The notes under the pieces: model-generated
The model's database searches: none
Seen by the model: only the letters and a program-made list of their open reading frames with translations
Told to the model about the DNA's origin: nothing
Assembly (NCBI GenBank): GCA_955652635.1
Contig: CATPBN010000057.1
Coordinates: 1-7,344, forward strand
Length of the DNA stretch: 7,344 nt
DNA from: an uncultured Gemmatimonadaceae bacterium
GTDB taxonomy: Bacteria > Gemmatimonadota > Gemmatimonadetes > Gemmatimonadales > Gemmatimonadaceae
Direction of reading: 5' to 3'
Shown here: positions 1 through 6,007 of the stretch, in pieces
Layout of the letters: every line of letters starts with the position of its first letter
Numbering within the stretch: the stretch's first letter is position 1
Position numbers and translations under genes: made by a program

Positions 1-1152
1 CTACTTACGGATGAATACACCAACGTCGAAACATTTCCGACGCGCATCGAAATCGACCAGCGGAATACGACGCCGGACAACGCCAACATCGTCGCCGTTT
101 TCCGCGCCACTGAGAGGGCCAGAGCTTCGGCGGACTTCGCCAGCACCAAGATCGCTGGCGCGAACCCGAACGACGCCCGACTCTCGGAAACGATGAGCCT
201 CGCGGGATTCTCAATCGACCTGATGGGCGAGGACTACTGTTCCGGCGTACCCATTAGCCTGCTGACCGATGCGGGAGAGCTCAAATTCGGTGCGCCGCAA
301 ACTACAGTGCAGCTCTGGGACGACGCGATCGCGAAATTCGACTCAGCGATAGCGGTCGCCACGGCCGCCGGCGCGGGTGGCGCCACGCAGCTAAACCTTG
401 CCAAGCTCGGCAAGGCACGGGCCCTGGTGAACAAGGGAGACTATGCGGGCGCAGCGGCACTCGTGACCGGGATCCCGACGAATTTCGTCTATCTCGTCCG
501 CTACTCACTCAACACAAGCCGAGAAAACAATGGAGTGTTTTTCTGGAACCAGAACAACAGACGCTTCTCTCCTACCGACGTCGAAGGCATCAACGGCTTG
601 CCGTACCGCACCGACAACGATCCGCGGGTGCGCCAGACTCGCACCGCGGGGGGCGTGACCAGCCCGACGACTGGTTTCGATGGCGTTTCACCATTGTGGC
701 TCGCGAACGCAGCGGCGAGCACGTGGGCGCCGCAAGGCAAGTTTCCTACGCGGGACGGTTCCATACCACTCGCGACAGGACTGGAAGCGCGTTTGATCGA
801 GGCCGAAGCGGCGCTGTTCGCGAATAACACGGCCGGGTATCTGACCGCGATCAACGCGGAGCAGACGGCGCAGGGGGTGACATTGTCGACACTTCCCGCG
901 ACGCCCGCCGCTCAGGTCGACCTGCTGTTCAAGGAGAGAGCGTACTCGCTCTGGCTGACAGCCCACCGGTTGGGCGACATGCGTCGCCTGATTCGGCAGT
1001 ATGGCCGCAACTCTGAGACCGTGTTTCCAACCGGGACGTTTTTCCATTCGGGCTCGGCTGCCGGCAGTTACGGGACCGACGTCAACCTCATTCTTCCGAA
1101 CCAGGAAAAAAACAACCCAGGCTTTACGGGGTGCATCGACCGGGCTGCGTAG
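1..1152 (+). CDS. SusD/RagB-family outer-membrane nutrient-uptake protein, 5' partial
   Basis: The frame is open from the first base and ends at TAG, giving 383 residues. No start is visible, so the N-terminus, including the expected lipoprotein signal, lies before the window; the ATG at 193 is internal, because similar sequence continues upstream of it. Family features: an early helical region with GEDYCSGVP (about residues 76-84), a TPR-like helical stretch rich in Ala and Lys (about 105-160), then ARLIEAEA followed by LFKERAYSLWLTAHRLGDMRRL in the last third, and a C-terminus with YGTDVN and GCIDR. Members of this family sit on the outside of the outer membrane as the lid or substrate-binding partner of a SusC-type TonB-dependent transporter. 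The partner gene would be expected just upstream, outside the window. The substrate cannot be predicted. The only two cysteines in the visible part are C80 and C378. A strong terminator follows directly. Family call is confident; the Gemmatimonadota affinity is from memory of the family's C-terminal style. Confidence 0.85.
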   Translation, partial: LLTDEYTNVETFPTRIEIDQRNTTPDNANIVAVFRATERARASADFASTKIAGANPNDARLSETMSLAGFSIDLMGEDYCSGVPISLLTDAGELKFGAPQTTVQLWDDAIAKFDSAIAVATAAGAGGATQLNLAKLGKARALVNKGDYAGAAALVTGIPTNFVYLVRYSLNTSRENNGVFFWNQNNRRFSPTDVEGINGLPYRTDNDPRVRQTRTAGGVTSPTTGFDGVSPLWLANAAASTWAPQGKFPTRDGSIPLATGLEARLIEAEAALFANNTAGYLTAINAEQTAQGVTLSTLPATPAAQVDLLFKERAYSLWLTAHRLGDMRRLIRQYGRNSETVFPTGTFFHSGSAAGSYGTDVNLILPNQEKNNPGFTGCIDRAA

Positions 1153-1162
1153 CTTATCGGTG

Positions 1163-1205
1163 AAAGGAAAAAGGGATGGGCGAAATGCCCATCCCTTTTT
1201 CCTTT
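1163..1205. terminator. Bidirectional intrinsic terminator, 19-bp perfect stem
   Basis: Bases 1163-1181 and 1187-1205 are perfect reverse complements, forming a 19-bp stem around a 5-base loop (GAAAT on the + strand). Each arm is purine-rich on its 5' side and ends 3' in a pyrimidine run (CCCTTTTTCCTTT), so the U-rich tract forms on either transcript. It starts 10 bases after the stop of the SusD-like gene and lies 21 bases past the stop of the facing lipoprotein gene, so it is well placed to end both convergent transcripts. Confidence 0.9.
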
Positions 1206-1226
1206 ATCTCTGACGGCGCTATGCGG

Positions 1227-1664
1227 CTACCGCCCTGACTTACTCACCACCCGAATAACTCCGGCGTTGGAATTGGTGCCTTCTTCGGACGCACCCGCGA
1301 TGCCGCCCAGCAACTCGATCCAGGCGATTGAACTCGCCGGGATTTCGCGGAGTCTACCCAGGTCGCTGACCCGCGCGCCGTCAATGATCAGTCGCGGGAC
1401 ATCGCTGGCTGTCAGGAGGATACTTGTTCGACCGCGGTGGGAATGCACGCCGGAACGCCCAGTTGCGGGATCGCTGATCATTCGGAAGTAGCCGCTCTGC
1501 TGGACAACATCCCAGGCTGTGGCGGCGTTGGTCTCGGCGATCATCTGCTCAGTGATCACCTTGCCATTTACAGGAACGTCTGCCGAGTTGAGTGGGTGGA
1601 TGGACGCACAAGCGCTCATGACGATGACCAGTGCTACCGGAACGGACATTGTGGGCGCGTGCAT
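1227..1664 (-). CDS. Small lipoprotein resembling a TonB-receptor plug domain
   Basis: The product is 145 residues. I chose the ATG at 1664 because GAGGAG lies 6 bases upstream; an in-frame TTG at 1694 would add 10 residues but has no such site and falls inside the promoter-like sequence. Residues 7-18 are hydrophobic and end in VMSAC, a plausible lipobox with C19 as the lipidated cysteine, although the short n-region has no Lys or Arg. The rest (about 35-143) follows the order of a TonB-dependent receptor plug: VITEQMI and ATAWDVVQ, then SHRGRTSI (75-82), PRLIIDGARV (90-99), LREIPASSIAWIELL (105-119) and NAGVIRVVSK (133-142). No beta-barrel follows, and the gene ends at TAG, so it cannot be a transporter by itself. 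It converges on the SusD-like gene but has its own promoter, so a shared function is only a guess. It could be an envelope protein that binds a TonB-system partner or carries a reused plug fold; the true function is unknown. Confidence 0.75.
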   Translation of the reverse strand: MHAPTMSVPVALVIVMSACASIHPLNSADVPVNGKVITEQMIAETNAATAWDVVQQSGYFRMISDPATGRSGVHSHRGRTSILLTASDVPRLIIDGARVSDLGRLREIPASSIAWIELLGGIAGASEEGTNSNAGVIRVVSKSGR

Positions 1665-1670
1665 ACGCCA

Positions 1671-1677
1671 CTCCTCA
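1671..1677 (-). promoter_or_regulatory. Ribosome binding site deciding the lipoprotein start
   Basis: On the - strand this reads TGAGGAG and is followed by the six bases TGGCGT and then ATG at 1664. It is the strongest Shine-Dalgarno match in this gene's leader and favours the 145-residue product over the longer TTG-initiated reading. Confidence 0.75.
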
Positions 1678-1690
1678 AGGGCTGACAAAA

Positions 1691-1719
1691 ACAATGGTCG
1701 GACGCACAGGGACTGTCAA
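1691..1719 (-). promoter_or_regulatory. Sigma-70-like promoter of the lipoprotein gene
   Basis: On the - strand there is a perfect -35 hexamer TTGACA (1714-1719), a 17-base spacer, and CATTGT (1691-1696) as a -10 matching the consensus at three of six positions, including the second-position A and final T. Transcription would begin near 1684, leaving a leader of about 20 bases that contains the ribosome binding site. The perfect -35 and ideal spacing support it; the weak -10 lowers confidence. It would uncouple the lipoprotein gene from the upstream helicase/lipB/lpd operon. Confidence 0.55.
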
Positions 1720-1761
1720 GACAAACGAGCTCGTCCGCACAACAGTGCAAACGCCGCTGCG

Positions 1762-3840
1762 TCAGCCCCCGAAGCGACCACGCAACAGAGCGCGCAAATC
1801 CAATAGCGGTTGCCTGAGGATCGCGTCATCCTTCGCCGGCGCGTTATCGCTCGCCAATGACACCCGCTGCATATTGTCGCGCACGCCACGATCAATGAAG
1901 CGGCAAAGCTGATCGAGCGAATAGTCCGCGCCTCTCCTCGACGAGTAGGCGTTGAGCGGATATGTCACGCTCAGGTAATTGCGCGCGCGGGTTAGCGCGA
2001 CGTACATCAGTCGACGCTCCTCCTCAGTCTCCTCTTCCGTGTTGAGGCACCTCGCCGAGGGGAACCATCCGTCTACCGCCCAGATCACGAACACTGCATC
2101 CCACTCCTTTCCCTTCGCCGAGTGGGCGGTGCTGAGGATCAGGCAGTCATTCTCCTCGCGAGTTCCGCCCGGCAGGTCCTGCGTCGCCTGCGGTGGCTCG
2201 AGCGCGAGCGCAGACAGAAACGTCGCGCGATCCGGATAACCCGCGGCGATCGTTTGTAACTGGTCCAGATCAGCGAGTCGCGGCTCAACGCGATCGTAAC
2301 GCTCACGCAGGATGTTGTCATAGAGCTGTCTCACGCGAGCGATATCCACCGCCACCTGCGCCTCGTCGAGGACTGGCCCGGACCGCAAGCCATCGAGCAG
2401 CGATACAAGTGCCGCGTGCGCAGCCTTGGCCCGGGGCGGCGGATCGTATCGTCCGAAGGCATCGGACTCCCACGCCGCCGCGATCATCGAGTCGATCGCC
2501 GCGCGCGCGGTAGCGTCGCCGATTCCGGGAAGGAGAAGCAGCAGCCGATACCAGCTCACCTCGTCGCGGGGGTTCTCCAGAATGCGGAGGAAGGCGAGCA
2601 CGTCCTTGACGTGCGCAGCCTCCAGAAACTTGAGCCCGCCCCACTTCTCGAACGGGATCTTTCGATTGGTGAGCTCTATCTCCAGGTCGGCGGACATGTA
2701 ACCGGCGCGGAAAAGCACAGCGATCTCCCGCAAGGGCGTTCCTTCCTCGTGGAGCTCCAGGATGCGGTCGACGACGAAGCGGGTCTGCTGCTGCTCGTCG
2801 CGCGCCGCCACAAGCCAGGGCGTCTCTCCACCGGTTCGCTCTGTCCAGAGGTTCTTTGTGAATCGCTCTGCGGCTCGCGAGATGAGGGTGTTGGTGACAC
2901 TCAGGATCGGCTGCGTGGAGCGGTAGTTCTGCTCGAGTGTAACCGTCGTCGCACCCACGAACTGTTTCGGGAAGTCGAGGATGTTTCTGAAGTTGGCGCC
3001 CCTGAACGAATAGATGCTCTGCGCATCGTCCCCAACGACAGTGACATTGGCGTGTGAGGCGCACATGCCGCGGAGAATTCGGGCCTGAAGCACGTTCGTG
3101 TCCTGGTATTCGTCTACCAGGATGTGGTCGTACATCCCGCCGATTTTCTGTCGAAGCTCCGGCGACGCCTCCAGCATCAGCGCCCAGAAGAGCAGCAGGT
3201 CGTCGTAGTCGACGAGATTCCGTTCCTGCTTTCGCCGAATGTAGTCGGCGTAGATCTTGGCGAAATCTTCGAGGTAGTCGACGAACTGCGCGTACTCGTC
3301 GCGAACGATATCGTCGACAGGGATCTCCGTGTTGATGTGCCGGGAGTACACGTATTGGAGCGTTTCCTTCTTGGGGAATCGCTTTATCCTGGCGGCGTAG
3401 CCCAACTGTGCGCGGGAGAGCTGCATGAGATCAGCGGAATCGCTCTGATCCATGATCGTAAAATCCTTTGGAAGGCCAGCAGCTGGGCCGTAGCGCCGGA
3501 GCAGCCGGTGTGCCGTCGCGTGAAACGTACCTCCGTGCACGCGTTTGCTATTGCTGCCGACCAATCGCTCGGCGCGGGACAGCATTTCCTGCGCGGCACG
3601 TCTCGTAAAGGTGAGCAGGAGTATGCGCTCGGCCGCAACGCCGCGTTCGATCAGATGCGCGACGCGATATACTAGCGTGCGCGTCTTCCCGGTGCCGGCC
3701 CCGGCAATGATGAGAAGTGGTCCGTCCGGGTGTGTTGCCGCGGCCGCCTGCTGGGGATTGAGCTCCGAGGCGAAGTCTCGCGGGGTGCCGACAGTTTCGA
3801 GACGCTCGCGCGATGGGTAGACCTTCAGGGTCTCTGTCAC
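1762..3840 (-). CDS. UvrD/PcrA-type superfamily 1A DNA helicase
   Basis: This 692-residue protein should be an ATP-driven 3'-5' DNA helicase or translocase acting in the cytoplasm in repair, recombination or replication restart. All core motifs are intact: Q motif LNPQQ (27-31), Walker A AGAGTGKT (46-53), Ia LTFTRRAA (76-83), GTFHA (104-108), Walker B VDEYQD (242-247), III VVGDDAQSIYSFRGA (268-282), IV EQNYRST (303-309), V STAHSAKGKEWD (570-581) and VI RRLMYVALTRAR (609-620). The region between IV and V holds LLPGIGDATA (436-445), as usual in the 2B part of the family. Only about 70 residues follow motif VI, so there seems to be no long C-terminal extension of the kind that carries the RNA-polymerase-binding domain in PcrA/UvrD. 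The start is GTG at 3840, with GAGG seven bases upstream inside the end of lipB; the GTG overlaps the lipB TGA by four bases. The helicase call is firm; whether it is the organism's main UvrD/PcrA or a paralogue cannot be told from one window. Confidence 0.93.
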   Translation of the reverse strand: MTETLKVYPSRERLETVGTPRDFASELNPQQAAAATHPDGPLLIIAGAGTGKTRTLVYRVAHLIERGVAAERILLLTFTRRAAQEMLSRAERLVGSNSKRVHGGTFHATAHRLLRRYGPAAGLPKDFTIMDQSDSADLMQLSRAQLGYAARIKRFPKKETLQYVYSRHINTEIPVDDIVRDEYAQFVDYLEDFAKIYADYIRRKQERNLVDYDDLLLFWALMLEASPELRQKIGGMYDHILVDEYQDTNVLQARILRGMCASHANVTVVGDDAQSIYSFRGANFRNILDFPKQFVGATTVTLEQNYRSTQPILSVTNTLISRAAERFTKNLWTERTGGETPWLVAARDEQQQTRFVVDRILELHEEGTPLREIAVLFRAGYMSADLEIELTNRKIPFEKWGGLKFLEAAHVKDVLAFLRILENPRDEVSWYRLLLLLPGIGDATARAAIDSMIAAAWESDAFGRYDPPPRAKAAHAALVSLLDGLRSGPVLDEAQVAVDIARVRQLYDNILRERYDRVEPRLADLDQLQTIAAGYPDRATFLSALALEPPQATQDLPGGTREENDCLILSTAHSAKGKEWDAVFVIWAVDGWFPSARCLNTEEETEEERRLMYVALTRARNYLSVTYPLNAYSSRRGADYSLDQLCRFIDRGVRDNMQRVSLASDNAPAKDDAILRQPLLDLRALLRGRFGG

Positions 3841-4529
3841 GCGACGGCCTCGAGAAGCGCCGAATGGGAAGTGACCACTGCCGTGAGGTCGAACGCCTCG
3901 GCAAACTTGGCCGAGACCCTGTCTCTGACATCCTGCGCCGAGACATTCTCCAGTCCCAGCTCGCGCGCAATCGAGGTCATGACGACGCCGTCGATTCCGC
4001 AGGCCACGATCAGGTCGAAGTAGGAGAGATCAGTCGTGACGTTGAGCGCGAACCCGTGCCAGGTCACCCAGTCGCGCGCGTGTACGCCAATCGAAGCGAT
4101 CTTTTTCCCTTTTGTCCACACGCCGGTGAAGCTCGTGTTGCGCTCGGCGGGAATGTCGTAGTCGGCGAGGGTGTTGATCAGCGCCTCCTCGATCTTCCGC
4201 AGGTACCAGTGGAGATCCTGGCGGTGACGCTTGAGATCGATAATCGGATAACCAACGAGCTGTCCAGGGCCGTGAAACGTAACGTCTCCGCCCCTCTCCA
4301 CCTCGAACAGCTCCACGCCTTTGCTCTCCAGAAAAGCGGGCGAAGCGATCAGATGCTTCTCCTTCGACGCTCTGCCGAGGGTGACTACCGGAGGGTGCTC
4401 GACGAGGAGGAGTACGTCCTGCGCGAGAGCGCCTGTTATCCGGTCGCGGGCGATGTGCCGCTGCAGCTCGAGCGCCTCCGCGTAGGGCATTCGCCCGAGA
4501 GGCACAGTCCATAGCTCGCGCTCAGCCAC
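3837..4529 (-). CDS. lipB: Octanoyl-[acyl carrier protein]:protein N-octanoyltransferase LipB
   Basis: LipB moves an octanoyl group from acyl carrier protein to the target lysine of lipoyl domains, the first step of de novo lipoate assembly. The 230 residues match the family's usual size. Clear motifs: LLLVEHPPVVTLGR (40-53), the signature RGGDVTFHGPGQLVGYP (79-95), the catalytic lysine in KKIASIGVH (K143) and the catalytic cysteine in ACGIDG (C177), then VVMTSIARELG. The residue before the cysteine is Ala, where Pro is more usual. The start is GTG at 4529, preceded by AGGTGA with a six-base spacer; this site fills most of the 15-base gap after the lpd stop. The gene lies directly behind E2 and E3, whose lipoyl arm it modifies, so co-expression makes biochemical sense. 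LipA, needed to add the sulfurs, is not in the window. Its TGA overlaps the helicase GTG. Confidence 0.96.
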   Translation of the reverse strand: MAERELWTVPLGRMPYAEALELQRHIARDRITGALAQDVLLLVEHPPVVTLGRASKEKHLIASPAFLESKGVELFEVERGGDVTFHGPGQLVGYPIIDLKRHRQDLHWYLRKIEEALINTLADYDIPAERNTSFTGVWTKGKKIASIGVHARDWVTWHGFALNVTTDLSYFDLIVACGIDGVVMTSIARELGLENVSAQDVRDRVSAKFAEAFDLTAVVTSHSALLEAVA

Positions 4530-4535
4530 AGCCCG

Positions 4536-4541
4536 TCACCT
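4536..4541 (-). promoter_or_regulatory. Ribosome binding site of lipB in the lpd-lipB gap
   Basis: On the - strand this reads AGGTGA, six bases before the GTG start at 4529. It matters because the start is a non-ATG codon; the site supports this start over internal ones. It sits entirely within the short gap after the lpd stop codon. Confidence 0.65.
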
Positions 4542-4544
4542 AAG

Positions 4545-5948
4545 TCACGCGTGGATCATCTTTCCGAGCGAATCGAGAGCTGCCTCGGCAATCGCTTCGG
4601 AGAGCGTGGGATGGGCGTGGATCGCGAGATCGACCTCTTCCACCGTGTACTCATTCTCGCGGGCAACGGCGAGCTCGTGAATCAGTTCGGTGGCGTGCGC
4701 GCCGATGATGTGCGCACCAAGTATCTCACCGTATTTGGCGTCACGAATGATCTTGACGAAGCCTTCGATTTCTCCGGACGTGCGTGCGCGACCGTTGTTG
4801 GAAAAAAGGAACTTGCCGACCTTGTAGTCGATTTTCTTTTCCTTGACCTGTGCCTCGGTCATTCCAATCGATGCGACTTCGGGATGACAGTACGTCGCGT
4901 TCGGAATGTTGCCGTAATTCACGGGATGAACGCTTTTCTGAGCGGCAAGGAACTCGGCGAACACCACGCCTTCGCGCTGTCCCTTGTGGGCGAGCATCGG
5001 CGGACCCGCGACATCTCCAATGGCGTAGATGCCTTTGGCGGAGGTTTCCATCCGCTCGTTGATCTTGATGAAACCGCGATCCGTGAGCTGGACTCCGGCT
5101 TCCTTGAGGCCGATCTCTTCAATATTCGGAGCGCGTCCCGCGGCGACGAGCACTTTCTCCACTTCGAGCGACTGCTTCTTGCCGCCAATCTCCACGCTCA
5201 TCGCGACAGAGCTCTTTCCCACTTTGACATCGCTGATCTTGGCACCCGTGAGCACGTCGATCTTCCGCTTCTTGAAGCTCTTGGTGAGCTCAGCGCTGCA
5301 ATCGGCGTCCTCGAGCGGGAGAATCACCGGGAGAGATTCGATCAGCGTGACCTGAGTGCCGAAGGCGGCGAAGACGTCGGCGAATTCGCAGCCCACCGCG
5401 CCGGCGCCGACGACAGCCATGGTCTTCGGAGCTTTCTCGAGCACGAGCACTTCGTCCGACGAGAGCACGGTCGTCTTGTTGAGCTCGAGTCCGATCTGAG
5501 GAAGGCCTTTTACTCGCGACCCGGTGGAGATGACTACTGCCTTTTTCGCCTCGTGCTTCTCCTCCTTTCCGTCGGCTTTCACAGAGACCGAGTTCTTCCC
5601 GGCGATTCGCCCGGTGCCCTTGATCCAGGTGATCTTGTGCTTCTTGAAGAGAAACTCGACCCCTTTGGAGTTCTGGGTGCTCACCGCGCGCGAACGCTTC
5701 ATCGCGACGCCGTAGTCGAGTTTCACATCGGCAACCGTGACGCCGAAGTCGGCGGAGTGGGAGACCTTCGTTGCGACGGACGCCGCTTCGAGCAAGGCTT
5801 TGGCAGGAATGCAGCCCCACAGAACGCAGGTGCCGCCCAGGCCCTCGCGCTCGACGACCGCAACGGACATTCCGAGCTGGGCGCTGCGAATCGCGCCGAC
5901 GTAACCCGCAGGTCCGCCGCCAATAAAGATCACATCGTAAGAGGCCAT
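4545..5948 (-). CDS. lpdA: Dihydrolipoyl dehydrogenase (E3 of 2-oxo acid dehydrogenase complexes)
   Basis: This FAD enzyme reoxidises dihydrolipoamide on E2 and passes the electrons to NAD+. At 467 residues it is full length. Domains in order: FAD-binding GGGPAGYVGAIRSAQLG (10-26) with V32-E33 behind it; the redox-active disulfide in GGTCVLWGCIPAK (C41 and C46); NAD-binding GAGAVGCEFA (181-190) with the acidic E204 at the end of the following strand, which favours NAD; the second FAD contact YAIGDVAG (308-315); and the C-terminal interface domain ending in the catalytic pair of HAHPTLSE (H446, E451). The disulfide motif has VLW between the cysteines' flanks, where LNV or LNI is common, but both cysteines and their spacing are kept. 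Start ATG at 5948 gives the correct N-terminus (MASYDVIFIGGG), yet no convincing Shine-Dalgarno sequence precedes it. It follows the E2 gene by 59 bases and precedes lipB by 15, so it most likely serves the E2 encoded here, though E3 is often shared between complexes. Confidence 0.97.
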   Translation of the reverse strand: MASYDVIFIGGGPAGYVGAIRSAQLGMSVAVVEREGLGGTCVLWGCIPAKALLEAASVATKVSHSADFGVTVADVKLDYGVAMKRSRAVSTQNSKGVEFLFKKHKITWIKGTGRIAGKNSVSVKADGKEEKHEAKKAVVISTGSRVKGLPQIGLELNKTTVLSSDEVLVLEKAPKTMAVVGAGAVGCEFADVFAAFGTQVTLIESLPVILPLEDADCSAELTKSFKKRKIDVLTGAKISDVKVGKSSVAMSVEIGGKKQSLEVEKVLVAAGRAPNIEEIGLKEAGVQLTDRGFIKINERMETSAKGIYAIGDVAGPPMLAHKGQREGVVFAEFLAAQKSVHPVNYGNIPNATYCHPEVASIGMTEAQVKEKKIDYKVGKFLFSNNGRARTSGEIEGFVKIIRDAKYGEILGAHIIGAHATELIHELAVARENEYTVEEVDLAIHAHPTLSEAIAEAALDSLGKMIHA

Positions 5949-5985
5949 TACTTAATCGATCAGGTTAGAGTGCAGGATAAATCTA

Positions 5986-6002
5986 GCTGGTGGCGGTCCA
6001 GC
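5986..6002 (-). other. Small hairpin in the E2-E3 gap
   Basis: GCTGG and CCAGC pair across a seven-base loop, giving a 5-bp stem early in the 59-base gap between the E2 stop and the lpd start. No U-run follows, so it is not a convincing terminator. It could be a minor RNA-processing or stability element, or chance. Confidence 0.2.
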
Positions 6003-6007
6003 GTCCG

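Noticed and set aside
193..1152. Start of the SusD-like protein at the ATG at 193
   Set aside because: The frame is open to the window edge and family-like sequence continues upstream, so this Met is internal and the gene is cut by the window.
1665..1694. A ten-residue N-terminal extension of the plug-like lipoprotein from a TTG
   Set aside because: It would put the ribosome binding site inside the coding region and overlaps the -10 region; the ATG at 1664 has a well-spaced GAGGAG.
1724..1755. Possible terminator for the helicase transcript: a 10-base palindrome ACGAGCTCGT (1725-1734) and a weak GCAC/GTGC hairpin
   Set aside because: The palindrome has no room for a loop, the second stem is only four good pairs, and neither is followed by a U-run.
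1519..1912. Overlapping short + strand frames across the lipoprotein gene and the gap to the helicase
   Set aside because: The products have no domain-like character, and they run against a promoter, a ribosome binding site and two credible genes on the other strand.
2318..3064. A 248-codon - strand frame within the helicase gene
   Set aside because: It is a shifted frame of the helicase gene with an Arg-rich, low-complexity product; the helicase motifs run uninterrupted through the same region.
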